The translations under genes were made by a program, and so were the position numbers. 6,695 nucleotides of DNA, taken from an uncultured Eubacteriaceae bacterium. Its GTDB lineage: Bacteria > Bacillota > Clostridia > Oscillospirales > Acutalibacteraceae. The stretch lies in assembly GCA_937905915.1 (NCBI GenBank), contig CALCVR010000255.1, forward strand, positions 1 through 6,695, read 5' to 3'. Shown here one piece after another: positions 1-5,939 of the stretch. Each line of letters starts with the position of its first letter. Positions within the stretch are counted from its first letter, which is position 1. The notes under the pieces were generated by a model. The model saw only the letters and a list, made by a program, of their open reading frames with translations. It was not told the DNA's origin and made no database searches.

Positions 1-1
1 C

Positions 2-1165
2 ATTCAGATGCTTTACCGGGGGCAAAACTGCCTGGGCTACCGCCATTACGCCGATGACGTAGTGGAGTATTTTGTCCAGAAATCAGTGGCCAATGGTATT
101 GATATTCTCCGTATTTTTGACGCTCTGAACGACGTGCGCAACCTGCGGACTTCCATTAAGGCCGCCAAGAAGGAGGGCGCTCACGCTCAGGTGGCTATCT
201 CTTATACCACTGGCGATGTGTTCACCGACGAATACTATGTAAAATACGCCAAGGTCCTGGAAGAAGAGGGCGCTGATTCCATCTGCCTCAAGGATATGGC
301 TGGACTCCTGACTCCTTACGCCACTTATAATCTGGTTAAGGCGCTTAAGAAAGCTGTCAAGATCCCAATCCAGATCCATTCTCATTATACTTCCGGCCTT
401 GCCTCTATGGTCATGATGAAAGCCATCGAAGCCGGCGCCGATATTATCGACACCGCCATTTCCCCGTTGGCTCTGGGTACCTCCCATCCGGCTACAGAAT
501 CCATGGTAGCCGCTTTGAAGGGCACTGAGTACGATACCGGCCTGGATCTCAACAAGCTCAATGAAGTGCGCGAGTACTTCCAGCCCTTGCGTGAAAAGTA
601 CATCCAGAGCGGCCTGCTCAACACCAAGATGCTGGGCGTGGATGCTAACACATTGCTGTACCAGGTCCCCGGCGGCATGTTATCCAACCTGGTGTCTCAG
701 CTCAAGCAGGCTGGCCGAGAGGACCAGCTGGAAGAAGTGCTGGCTGAAGTACCGCGTGTACGCGCTGACGCCGGTTACCCGCCTCTGGTTACCCCATCCT
801 CCCAGATCGTCGGCACCCAGGCGGTATTTAACGTCATCAACGGCGAGCGCTATAAGATGTGTACCAAGGAATTCAAAGGCATTGTCCGCGGCGAATACGG
901 CGCCACTCCTGTGCCGATTTCCGAGGAATTCCGCAAGAAGATCATCGGTGACGAAGAGGTCATTACCTGTCGTCCTGCCGATCGTCTGGAGCCTGAGCTG
1001 GACAAGCTGCGTGAAGAATGCAGCCAGTGGATCGAGCAGGAAGAGGATGTATTGTCCTATGCCCAGTTCGGTCAGGTGGCGGTCAAGTTCTTTGAACAGC
1101 GCCGTAATAAGAAATACGGCATCGACAGCCATGTTGATATGGAGAAAAAAGTCCATCCAGTGTAA
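2..1165 (+). CDS. Oxaloacetate decarboxylase alpha / pyruvate carboxylase subunit B-type carboxyltransferase, 5' partial
   Basis: This is a biotin-dependent carboxyltransferase subunit, which moves a carboxyl group between carboxybiotin and pyruvate/oxaloacetate in the cytosol. The reading frame is already open at base 2 (Ile-Gln before the first visible Met at 8), so the start lies outside the window. Counting residues from that Met, the metal-site motifs are K95 in KDMAGLL (the family's carbamylated lysine) and H124/H126 in HSHYTSG. Their 29-residue spacing matches K178/H207/H209 of Vibrio cholerae OadA, so about 80 residues are missing, including the metal-binding Asp of the first strand. 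Other family blocks are FDALND (38-43), QVPGGMLSNL (219-228), GYPPLVTPSSQIVGTQAVFNV (about 256-276) and CRPAD (321-325). The protein ends shortly after VAVKFFEQR with no biotinyl domain (no AMKM motif), so the biotin carrier must be a separate protein. The sequence cannot decide between the OadA and PycB roles. A terminator follows the TAA stop. Confidence 0.93.
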   Translation: MQMLYRGQNCLGYRHYADDVVEYFVQKSVANGIDILRIFDALNDVRNLRTSIKAAKKEGAHAQVAISYTTGDVFTDEYYVKYAKVLEEEGADSICLKDMAGLLTPYATYNLVKALKKAVKIPIQIHSHYTSGLASMVMMKAIEAGADIIDTAISPLALGTSHPATESMVAALKGTEYDTGLDLNKLNEVREYFQPLREKYIQSGLLNTKMLGVDANTLLYQVPGGMLSNLVSQLKQAGREDQLEEVLAEVPRVRADAGYPPLVTPSSQIVGTQAVFNVINGERYKMCTKEFKGIVRGEYGATPVPISEEFRKKIIGDEEVITCRPADRLEPELDKLREECSQWIEQEEDVLSYAQFGQVAVKFFEQRRNKKYGIDSHVDMEKKVHPV

Positions 1166-1225
1166 GGGCTGGGAGATTGAGAATATCGCCTAAGCGGGCG
1201 GGACTTCTCATCATTTACAGAAATG

Positions 1226-1274
1226 AAAAGAGTGGGCCGCCGCCTGTTTCACCAGGACCGGCGGCCTTTTCTTT
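1226..1274 (+). terminator. Rho-independent terminator after the carboxyltransferase gene
   Basis: An 8-bp GC-only stem, GGCCGCCG (1235-1242) with CGGCGGCC (1259-1266), is extended inward by CCTG (1243-1246) with CAGG (1253-1256) across a 2-nt bulge (AC). The loop is 6 nt (TTTCAC). TTTTCTTT follows at once (1267-1274). The 5' flank contains AAAAG (1226-1230), which can pair with CTTTT and would give a T-rich tail on the opposite strand, so the element may be bidirectional, although no convergent gene is visible. It lies about 70 nt after the upstream stop codon and before the promoter of the next unit. Confidence 0.9.
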
Positions 1275-1333
1275 GATGCAGAACATGAGAAAAGAATATC
1301 GTCCCCAAGAGGGCCGCTGACAAGGGAACTTGG

Positions 1334-1362
1334 TTGACAGACGGCCTGGAAGCCTGTAAAAT
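1334..1362 (+). promoter_or_regulatory. SigA-type promoter of the yicC operon
   Basis: A perfect -35 box TTGACA (1334-1339) is followed, after an optimal 17-bp spacer, by the -10 box TAAAAT (1357-1362), which matches TATAAT at 5 of 6 positions. Transcription should start near 1368-1370, giving a leader of only about 30 nt before the yicC ATG at 1401. The position just after a strong terminator and before the first gene of the cluster supports it as the main operon promoter. There is no extended -10 TG in register. The assignment rests on sequence match only. Confidence 0.8.
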
Positions 1363-1390
1363 AAACGGTAGAAACTAAAAGAAACGGTAG
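1363..1390 (+). repeat. 9-bp direct repeat over the predicted transcription start and yicC leader
   Basis: AAACGGTAG occurs at 1363-1371 and again at 1382-1390, a 19-nt period or close to two helical turns. The first copy covers the predicted transcription start. The second runs into the weak Shine-Dalgarno-like GGTAGG (1386-1391) of yicC. This placement would suit an operator or a leader-binding site, but two short copies can arise by chance and no known regulator motif is recognised. Confidence 0.4.
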
Positions 1391-1400
1391 GTCGAAGCTT

Positions 1401-2279
1401 ATGATTCGCAGCATGACCGGTTATGGCCGCGCCCAAGAGGTGCTGGACGGTTTAGATATTACGGTGGAGATCAAATCGGTCAACCACCGTTATTTTGAAT
1501 TTTCCGCCCGGACTCCTCGAGCCTACGGCTTTTTGGATGAAAAGGTCAAATCCTATTTGCAGTCCCGGGTTAACCGAGGCAAGGTGGACGTGTATGTGGC
1601 GGTAGAATCGCTGGATACGGTGGAAGCCCAGGTGGAGATCAACGATACTTTGGCGGCGGGATATGTCAAGGCTCTGCGGGAACTTTCCCAACGGTATGAG
1701 TTGCCGGATGATGTGACGGTATCCACTATCGCTGGATATCACGATATCTTTACCGTGCGGAAAACCCCGGAGAATGAAGAACGCATCTGGGCAGCGGTCA
1801 GCCAGGTTCTCAGCAAAGCTACTGATGACTTTATTGCCATGAGGGAGACAGAGGGAACCCGTATGGCTGAGGACGTCCGCGCCCATGGGGCTGATATTTT
1901 AGAAAAGGTGGCGTTTGTGGAGCAGCGTTCCCCTGAAACGGTGGCGGCTTATCGGGCCAAGTTGGAAGCGCGCCTCAAGGAAGTGCTGGCCGACAAAACC
2001 TTAGACGAACGCATGATTCTAAATGAAGCGGCTATTTTTGCCGATAAAACCGCTGTCGCAGAGGAAACCATCCGTCTGAGAAGCCATATCAGCCAGCTTT
2101 ATTCCATGCTGGATGGAGGAAGTCCCATTGGCCGCAAGCTGGACTTTTTAGTTCAGGAGATCAACCGGGAAACCAATACCATTGGGTCAAAAGCTCAGGA
2201 TGTTGAAATCGCACGAGTGGTAGTGGACGTCAAAGCGGAAATTGAAAAAATCCGTGAACAGATCCAAAACATTGAATAA
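1401..2279 (+). CDS. yicC: YicC/YloC family endoribonuclease
   Basis: The 292-residue product is the usual length for the YicC family (YicC-like N domain, DUF1732 C domain). The E. coli and B. subtilis (YloC) members have been reported as endoribonucleases acting in RNA turnover in the cytosol. The N-terminal signature MIRSMTGYGRA (1-11) fixes the start at 1401. SVNHRYFEF (26-34) and RGKVDVYV (59-66) follow. The C-terminal half has the hallmark blocks RETEGTRMAEDV (148-159), EAAIFADK (209-216) followed by EETIRLRSHISQL (221-233), GRKLDFLVQEINRETNTIGSKA (244-265) and the closing helix IEKIREQIQNIE (281-292). The ribosome site is weak: GGTAGG ending 9 nt before the ATG. It is the first gene after the promoter, and remA begins 33 nt after its stop. 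The family call is secure; the ribonuclease activity is by homology. Confidence 0.95.
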   Translation: MIRSMTGYGRAQEVLDGLDITVEIKSVNHRYFEFSARTPRAYGFLDEKVKSYLQSRVNRGKVDVYVAVESLDTVEAQVEINDTLAAGYVKALRELSQRYELPDDVTVSTIAGYHDIFTVRKTPENEERIWAAVSQVLSKATDDFIAMRETEGTRMAEDVRAHGADILEKVAFVEQRSPETVAAYRAKLEARLKEVLADKTLDERMILNEAAIFADKTAVAEETIRLRSHISQLYSMLDGGSPIGRKLDFLVQEINRETNTIGSKAQDVEIARVVVDVKAEIEKIREQIQNIE

Positions 2280-2297
2280 ACCGTACTAAGGCGTTAC

Positions 2298-2304
2298 GGG
2301 AGGG
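2298..2304 (+). promoter_or_regulatory. Ribosome binding site of remA
   Basis: GGGAGGG lies 8 nt before the ATG at 2313, in the 33-nt gap after yicC. It is much stronger than the yicC site, which suggests that remA is translated independently of yicC, possibly at a higher rate. Confidence 0.8.
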
Positions 2305-2312
2305 ACTTTCGC

Positions 2313-2579
2313 ATGAAACTCATTAACATTGGATTTGGCAATATGGTGTCGGCAAGCCGGCTGGTGGCCATCGTCAGCCCGGAATCGGCTCCCATCAAGC
2401 GCATTATGCAGGATGCAAAGGATCGCGGCGCCCTCATCGATGCCACCTATGGCCGTCGTACCCGCGCCGTCATCATCACCGACAGCGATCATGTGATTTT
2501 GTCGGCTGTGCAGCCTGAGACGGTGGCCAACCGCTTAAACGACCATGAGGACGACGAGGAGTTGGAAGAGGATGAATAA
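2313..2579 (+). CDS. remA: RemA/DUF370 DNA-binding regulator
   Basis: This 88-residue protein belongs to the DUF370 family, whose B. subtilis member RemA activates biofilm matrix and osmoprotection genes and forms ring-shaped oligomers that wrap DNA. The whole core is present: [13 protein letters not shown] (4-16), [20 protein letters not shown] (20-39), [15 protein letters not shown] (41-55) and [18 protein letters not shown] (58-75). R16 and R48/R49 fall where, as I recall, the DNA-contacting R18 and R50/R51 of the B. subtilis protein lie. The protein ends in a strongly acidic tail ([13 protein letters not shown], 76-88). The GAG/GAA-rich codons of that tail also carry the ribosome site of gmk. 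The position between yicC and gmk is the same as in B. subtilis. Family assignment is firm; whether it controls biofilm genes here cannot be read from the sequence, since its targets vary by species. Confidence 0.95.
   Translation: MKLINIGFGNMVSASRLVAIVSPESAPIKRIMQDAKDRGALIDATYGRRTRAVIITDSDHVILSAVQPETVANRLNDHEDDEELEEDE
2556..2571 (+). promoter_or_regulatory. gmk ribosome binding site embedded in the remA coding end
   Basis: GAGGAG (2556-2561) and the closer GGAAGAGG (2564-2571) lie inside the remA acidic-tail codons, just before ATG 2572. They favour 2572 as the gmk start over the in-frame ATG at 2545, which would add nine residues (MRTTRSWKR) ahead of the conserved [14 protein letters not shown] start. 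Confidence 0.75.
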
Positions 2580-3195
2580 GGGATTGGTAGTGATTTTGTC
2601 CGGCCCGTCCGGGTCGGGAAAAGGATCGGTGGTAGGACGTCTGCTGGAGATGGAGGAGGGCATCCGCCTCTCGGTTTCAGCCACCACGAGAGGCCCTCGG
2701 GATGGGGAAGTAGCCGGGGTTCATTACCACTATATGACCAAGCCCCAATTTGAAGAGCTGATTAAACAGGACGGCGTTTTGGAATACGCCCGTTATTGCG
2801 ATAATTACTATGGGACGCCTGCTGCTCCCGTGCATCAATGGAGAGAAGAGGGAAGGGACGTACTTTTGGAGATTGAAGTACAGGGAGCCCATCAGGTCAA
2901 GGGCAAAATCCCGGATGCCGTTACAATTTTCATCATGCCTCCCAGTATGGAGGTGCTGAAAAAGCGACTCATCGGACGTAATACAGAGACCGAAGAGGTC
3001 GTACAAAAACGGCTTCAGACGGCTGTCGATGAGATGAAGCAGGCGGATCAGTATGATTATATTGTAGTAAACGATGATCTTGATGATGCGGCTCGAGATG
3101 TGCTGGCCATTCTGTCGGCGGAGAAATCCCGGGCTGCCCATATGACTCATTTTGTTCAGGAGGTACTTAACGATGCTGAAAACGGGAATTGCTGA
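2572..3195 (+). CDS. gmk: Guanylate kinase
   Basis: Guanylate kinase phosphorylates GMP to GDP with ATP, the essential step between GMP and the GTP/dGTP pools. The 207-residue length is typical. The P-loop is GPSGSGKG (11-18). The GMP-binding region has SATTRGPR (36-43), then HYHYM (51-55), E71 and NYYGTP (78-83). [12 protein letters not shown] (99-110) is the usual D-V-Q-G-A segment with Glu in place of the common Asp. The lid is [17 protein letters not shown] (132-148), with RNT where RGT is usual, and YDYIVVND (161-168) closes the core. The start at 2572 overlaps remA by 8 nt and is backed by a Shine-Dalgarno. The 3' end overlaps rpoZ by 23 nt. In Firmicutes Gmk is a known (p)ppGpp target; no regulatory element specific to it is visible here. 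Confidence 0.96.
   Translation: MNKGLVVILSGPSGSGKGSVVGRLLEMEEGIRLSVSATTRGPRDGEVAGVHYHYMTKPQFEELIKQDGVLEYARYCDNYYGTPAAPVHQWREEGRDVLLEIEVQGAHQVKGKIPDAVTIFIMPPSMEVLKKRLIGRNTETEEVVQKRLQTAVDEMKQADQYDYIVVNDDLDDAARDVLAILSAEKSRAAHMTHFVQEVLNDAENGNC
3158..3164 (+). promoter_or_regulatory. rpoZ ribosome binding site inside gmk
   Basis: A consensus AGGAGGT lies 8 nt before the ATG at 3173, within the last codons of gmk. It settles the rpoZ start at 3173 rather than the upstream in-frame TTG at 3152, which precedes the Shine-Dalgarno. Confidence 0.88.
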
Positions 3196-3394
3196 TTTAA
3201 AAACCGATGAAAGTTATTATGCTCTGGTGATGGCAATCGCCAAGAGAGCTCGTAACATTGCGGAAAAGGCTGAGCAGGAAGAAGTCCCGCTGACCGAGAA
3301 GCCCGTCAGCCTAGCTTTGGAAGAGCTGCGAGAAGGGCATCTTCTTATCACCCATCCTCATCCTGAGGATCAAGAAGAGGATCCTATGCAATGA
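3173..3394 (+). CDS. rpoZ: DNA-directed RNA polymerase subunit omega
   Basis: Omega is the small subunit that wraps the C-terminal tail of beta-prime and helps RNA polymerase assembly. The 73-residue product is close to the usual Firmicute size. The conserved helix SYYALVMAIAKRARNIAEKA (15-34) matches the family S-x-Y-x-L-V-x-A-x-A-K-R-A-R core, and EKPVSLALEELREGHLLI (43-60) is the second conserved block. The C-terminus is acidic and proline-rich (HPHPEDQEEDPMQ). The first 23 nt overlap gmk in another frame, and the TGA stop overlaps the priA ATG (ATGA). Translation is therefore probably coupled to both neighbours. In B. subtilis coaBC follows rpoZ; here priA follows directly. Confidence 0.93.
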   Translation: MLKTGIADLKTDESYYALVMAIAKRARNIAEKAEQEEVPLTEKPVSLALEELREGHLLITHPHPEDQEEDPMQ

Positions 3395-5862
3395 CATTGC
3401 CAGCGTCCGCGGCTTCGATTGCTAATGTTGCGGTGGAGGGGACAGCTTTTCATTTTGATAAACTGTACGGTTATCGTATCCCTGTGGAGCTGAGGGGGCA
3501 GGTTCAGCCGGGCTGTCGGGTGGTAGTACCTTTTGGAATGGGCAACCGCAAACGGCAGGGTCTTGTCATGTCCCTAAGTGAGACGGCTGATGTGGAAAAG
3601 ATCAAGCCGCTCCATTCGCTGCTGGATGAAAAGCCGGTTTTATCCCCAGAACTTTTGAAATTGGCCGATTGGCTGAAGCAAAAGACTTACTGTACCGCTT
3701 TTGAATCGGCCAAAGCCATGCTGCCTGCCGGGATCAACGTCAATCTTTCGGTGAGTTACTGTGCGGCTCCCGACGTGCCGCTGGAGAAGATGGAAGATCT
3801 CAGCGATGAGGAAAAAAGACTGGTGGAGATGCTGAGACGCAGCCGCGCTATGGTGACCCGCAGCCGGCTATTAAAGGTTATGGGGCTAGATGAAAAAAGC
3901 CGTTTGCCGGATGAACTAGCCGAACAAGGCATTATTCTACGCAGTGATAATGCCGTCCGCCGGGTTGGGGATTTGACGGTACGAATGGCGCGTCTAGCCG
4001 ATCCTGGAGCGGCGGAACAACTGCTCAGCGGATCGGGGCTAACGCCCAAACAAAAGAACGTGGTGCGTTTTTTGCAGGAGGCCGGTACCGCCTCCATCAA
4101 AGAGATTGGATATTTCGCCTTCTGTGGTCCTGGAGTGGTAACCGCTTTGGAGCGCAAGGGAATTGTTTTGTGCTACCAGCATCAGGTTTACCGCAATCCA
4201 TTCCGGGATCGGGCGCAAGGGAAAGCCCAGCCCATTCAGCTTACACAATCGCAACAAGACGTTTTTGACCGCCTACTGGCGCAGATTCGCGCGGGAGGCG
4301 GTGTTTCCTTATTGCACGGAATTACCGGCAGTGGGAAAACGCAGGTGTTTTTGCGGCTGGCGGAAGAGGTTGAAAAAAGCGGCTGTTCGATTATCGTTAT
4401 GGTGCCGGAGATCTCGCTGACGCCTCAAACAATGGGCCTGTTTTACTCCCGCTTCGGCAATCGGGTAGCGGTGGTGCATAGCGGCCTATCCCTGGGAGAG
4501 CGGCTGGATGAATGGAAACGAATTAAAAGCGGGGAGGCCACCGTCATCGTAGGAACCCGCTCAGCCGTATTTGCCCCTTGTGAAAACATTGGACTTATCA
4601 TCATGGACGAGGAACAAGAATCCACCTATAAATCGGAGGCGTCCCCTCGATTTCACGCCAGGGACGTAGCCCAATTTCGCGCCAAATGGCACAAGGCTCT
4701 GCTTCTTTTGTGTTCGGCTACGCCGTCGCTGGAGAGCTATTATGCAGCCAAGCGCGGGAAGTACCGCCTTTATCAACTCAAGGAGCGGTATGGCGACGCC
4801 GTGCTCCCTAAAGTGGAGATAGCGGATATGCGGAGTGAACCTCCGGGAGAAGGATCCATCAGTGAGGCGCTTCGGGAAGCGCTGGAACAAAATTTAGCGG
4901 CAGGAAATCAATCCATTTTACTGCTCAACCGGCGGGGCTACAACACATTTGCCTCCTGCCGAAGCTGCGGTGAGGTCATCTCTTGCCCTTATTGCAGCAT
5001 CTCCATGACCTATCACGCCGCCAACGGACGATTGATGTGCCATTACTGCGGCCATTCCCAGGAGGCGCCGTCGGTATGCCCCCACTGCGGGGAGGGGCAC
5101 ATCCAGTATACAGGTTTTGGAACCCAGCGGGTGGAGCAGGAGCTTCAGGAACTGCTGCCAAACGCCCGCATTGTCCGCATGGATACCGATACAACCATGT
5201 CTCATTTGGCCCATGAGAGCAAGCTGAAAGATTTTGCCAAAGGGCAATACGACATCATGATCGGGACGCAAATGGTGGCAAAGGGATTGGATTTTGAAAA
5301 GGTGACGCTGGTGGGAGTGATTTTAGCCGATCAGCCGCTATATAATGATGATTACAGGAGCTATGAACGCACCTTTGCCCTGCTTACTCAAGTAGTGGGA
5401 CGGGCGGGACGGCGGGGAACACAAGGGCGAGCCATCATCCAAACCTACATTCCCGACCATCCCATTTTACGCCTAGCCGCCCGGCAGGACTATGAGGAAT
5501 TCTACGAAACCGAAATCGCCACAAGGAAGATGATGTTGTATCCTCCGTTTTGTGATATCTGTATGGTAGGCTTTCTAGGGATTAAGGAACAAAAGGTGGC
5601 CGATGGCGCCCGCTATTTTCTAAAGAGGTTTACCGATTTTGCATCGAGGGAATACAGCGAACTGCCCTTGCGAGTGCTGGGTCCTGCGCCGGCCGGCATC
5701 GCGAGGATGAACGGGAAGTACCGCTACCGCTTGATTATCAAATGCCGGGATGGAAGGCGCTTCCGGGAACTGATGGCCCGGCTGCTCACTGATTTTGGAA
5801 GAAATCGGGAGTATTCCGACGTTACAGCCTTTGCAGACATGAACCCAGAGGGAATCTTATAG
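3391..5862 (+). CDS. priA: Primosomal protein N' (replication restart helicase PriA)
   Basis: PriA is a 3'-to-5' superfamily 2 helicase that recognises stalled forks and reloads the replicative helicase. The 823-residue product compares with 732 in E. coli and about 805 in B. subtilis. The N-terminal DNA-binding domain opens with IANVAVEGTAFHFDKLYGYRIP, then a winged-helix region (about 120-260). Helicase motifs are Walker A GITGSGKT (310-317), VPEISLTPQT, Walker B DEEQ (406-409), CSATPSLESYY, GTQMVAKGLDF (from 625) and QVVGRAGR (667-674). Eight zinc-binding cysteines, C523, C526, C532, C535, C550, C553, C563 and C566, repeat the E. coli PriA spacing exactly. The C-terminal domain (about 715-823) includes the conserved LGPAPAGIARMNGKYRYR. 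The ATG at 3391 overlaps the rpoZ stop as ATGA. A purine-rich AGAGG 10 nt upstream, inside rpoZ, can serve as ribosome site. The gene is intact, with all motifs present. Confidence 0.96.
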   Translation: MTLPASAASIANVAVEGTAFHFDKLYGYRIPVELRGQVQPGCRVVVPFGMGNRKRQGLVMSLSETADVEKIKPLHSLLDEKPVLSPELLKLADWLKQKTYCTAFESAKAMLPAGINVNLSVSYCAAPDVPLEKMEDLSDEEKRLVEMLRRSRAMVTRSRLLKVMGLDEKSRLPDELAEQGIILRSDNAVRRVGDLTVRMARLADPGAAEQLLSGSGLTPKQKNVVRFLQEAGTASIKEIGYFAFCGPGVVTALERKGIVLCYQHQVYRNPFRDRAQGKAQPIQLTQSQQDVFDRLLAQIRAGGGVSLLHGITGSGKTQVFLRLAEEVEKSGCSIIVMVPEISLTPQTMGLFYSRFGNRVAVVHSGLSLGERLDEWKRIKSGEATVIVGTRSAVFAPCENIGLIIMDEEQESTYKSEASPRFHARDVAQFRAKWHKALLLLCSATPSLESYYAAKRGKYRLYQLKERYGDAVLPKVEIADMRSEPPGEGSISEALREALEQNLAAGNQSILLLNRRGYNTFASCRSCGEVISCPYCSISMTYHAANGRLMCHYCGHSQEAPSVCPHCGEGHIQYTGFGTQRVEQELQELLPNARIVRMDTDTTMSHLAHESKLKDFAKGQYDIMIGTQMVAKGLDFEKVTLVGVILADQPLYNDDYRSYERTFALLTQVVGRAGRRGTQGRAIIQTYIPDHPILRLAARQDYEEFYETEIATRKMMLYPPFCDICMVGFLGIKEQKVADGARYFLKRFTDFASREYSELPLRVLGPAPAGIARMNGKYRYRLIIKCRDGRRFRELMARLLTDFGRNREYSDVTAFADMNPEGIL

Positions 5863-5884
5863 AAAACAAATACTTATAGTTATC

Positions 5885-5912
5885 TTTAAATCGGTTACGA
5901 AACTGTTATAAA
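5885..5912 (+). promoter_or_regulatory. Candidate promoter of def-fmt
   Basis: The 77-nt priA-def gap (5863-5939) is only about 23 percent G+C. It holds TGTTATAAA (5904-5912), an extended -10 (TGn plus TATAAA, 5 of 6 to consensus). A weak -35 TTTAAA (5885-5890) stands 16 bp upstream. No hairpin-plus-T-tract terminator is visible after priA, so this would be an extra internal promoter rather than a clean break. AT-rich sequence yields -10-like matches easily, hence moderate confidence. Confidence 0.5.
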
Positions 5913-5924
5913 TATTTCATTGAG

Positions 5925-5930
5925 AAAGGA
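5925..5930 (+). promoter_or_regulatory. Ribosome binding site of def
   Basis: AAAGGA lies 9 nt before the ATG at 5940. It argues against the in-frame TTG codons at 5931 and 5937, which abut it or lie too close. Starting at 5940 gives the family-typical N-terminus MAIRNIVKEGDPVL. Confidence 0.75.
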
Positions 5931-5939
5931 TTGATTTTG

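Noticed and set aside
561..1193. 210-codon open frame on the + strand inside the carboxyltransferase gene
   Set aside because: It is a +1-type shadow of a gene with clear domain motifs, and its product is rich in Ser, Arg, Cys and Trp with no recognisable fold.
1178..1210. Second inverted repeat, TGAGAA with TTCTCA, enclosing CGCC/GGCG
   Set aside because: The stem is interrupted by unequal internal loops and has no T-tract. It could be a weak 3' structure but is not supportable as a terminator.
1276..1320. Possible 14-codon ORF (ATG to TGA) between the terminator and the promoter
   Set aside because: It follows the terminator T-tract with no ribosome site, lies upstream of the only promoter seen, and is short enough to arise by chance.
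1321..1332. Small palindrome CAAG-GGAA-CTTG just before the -35 box
   Set aside because: Only 4 bp per arm, too short to distinguish from chance or to call an operator.
2545..2571. Upstream ATG for gmk adding nine residues
   Set aside because: The extra MRTTRSWKR is not a family feature, and the Shine-Dalgarno lies downstream of this ATG and before the one at 2572.
5863..5939. Riboswitch, T-box or terminator in the priA-def gap
   Set aside because: At 77 nt the gap is too short for a T-box, no stable GC stem or T-tract is present, and only loose AT-rich inverted similarity is visible.
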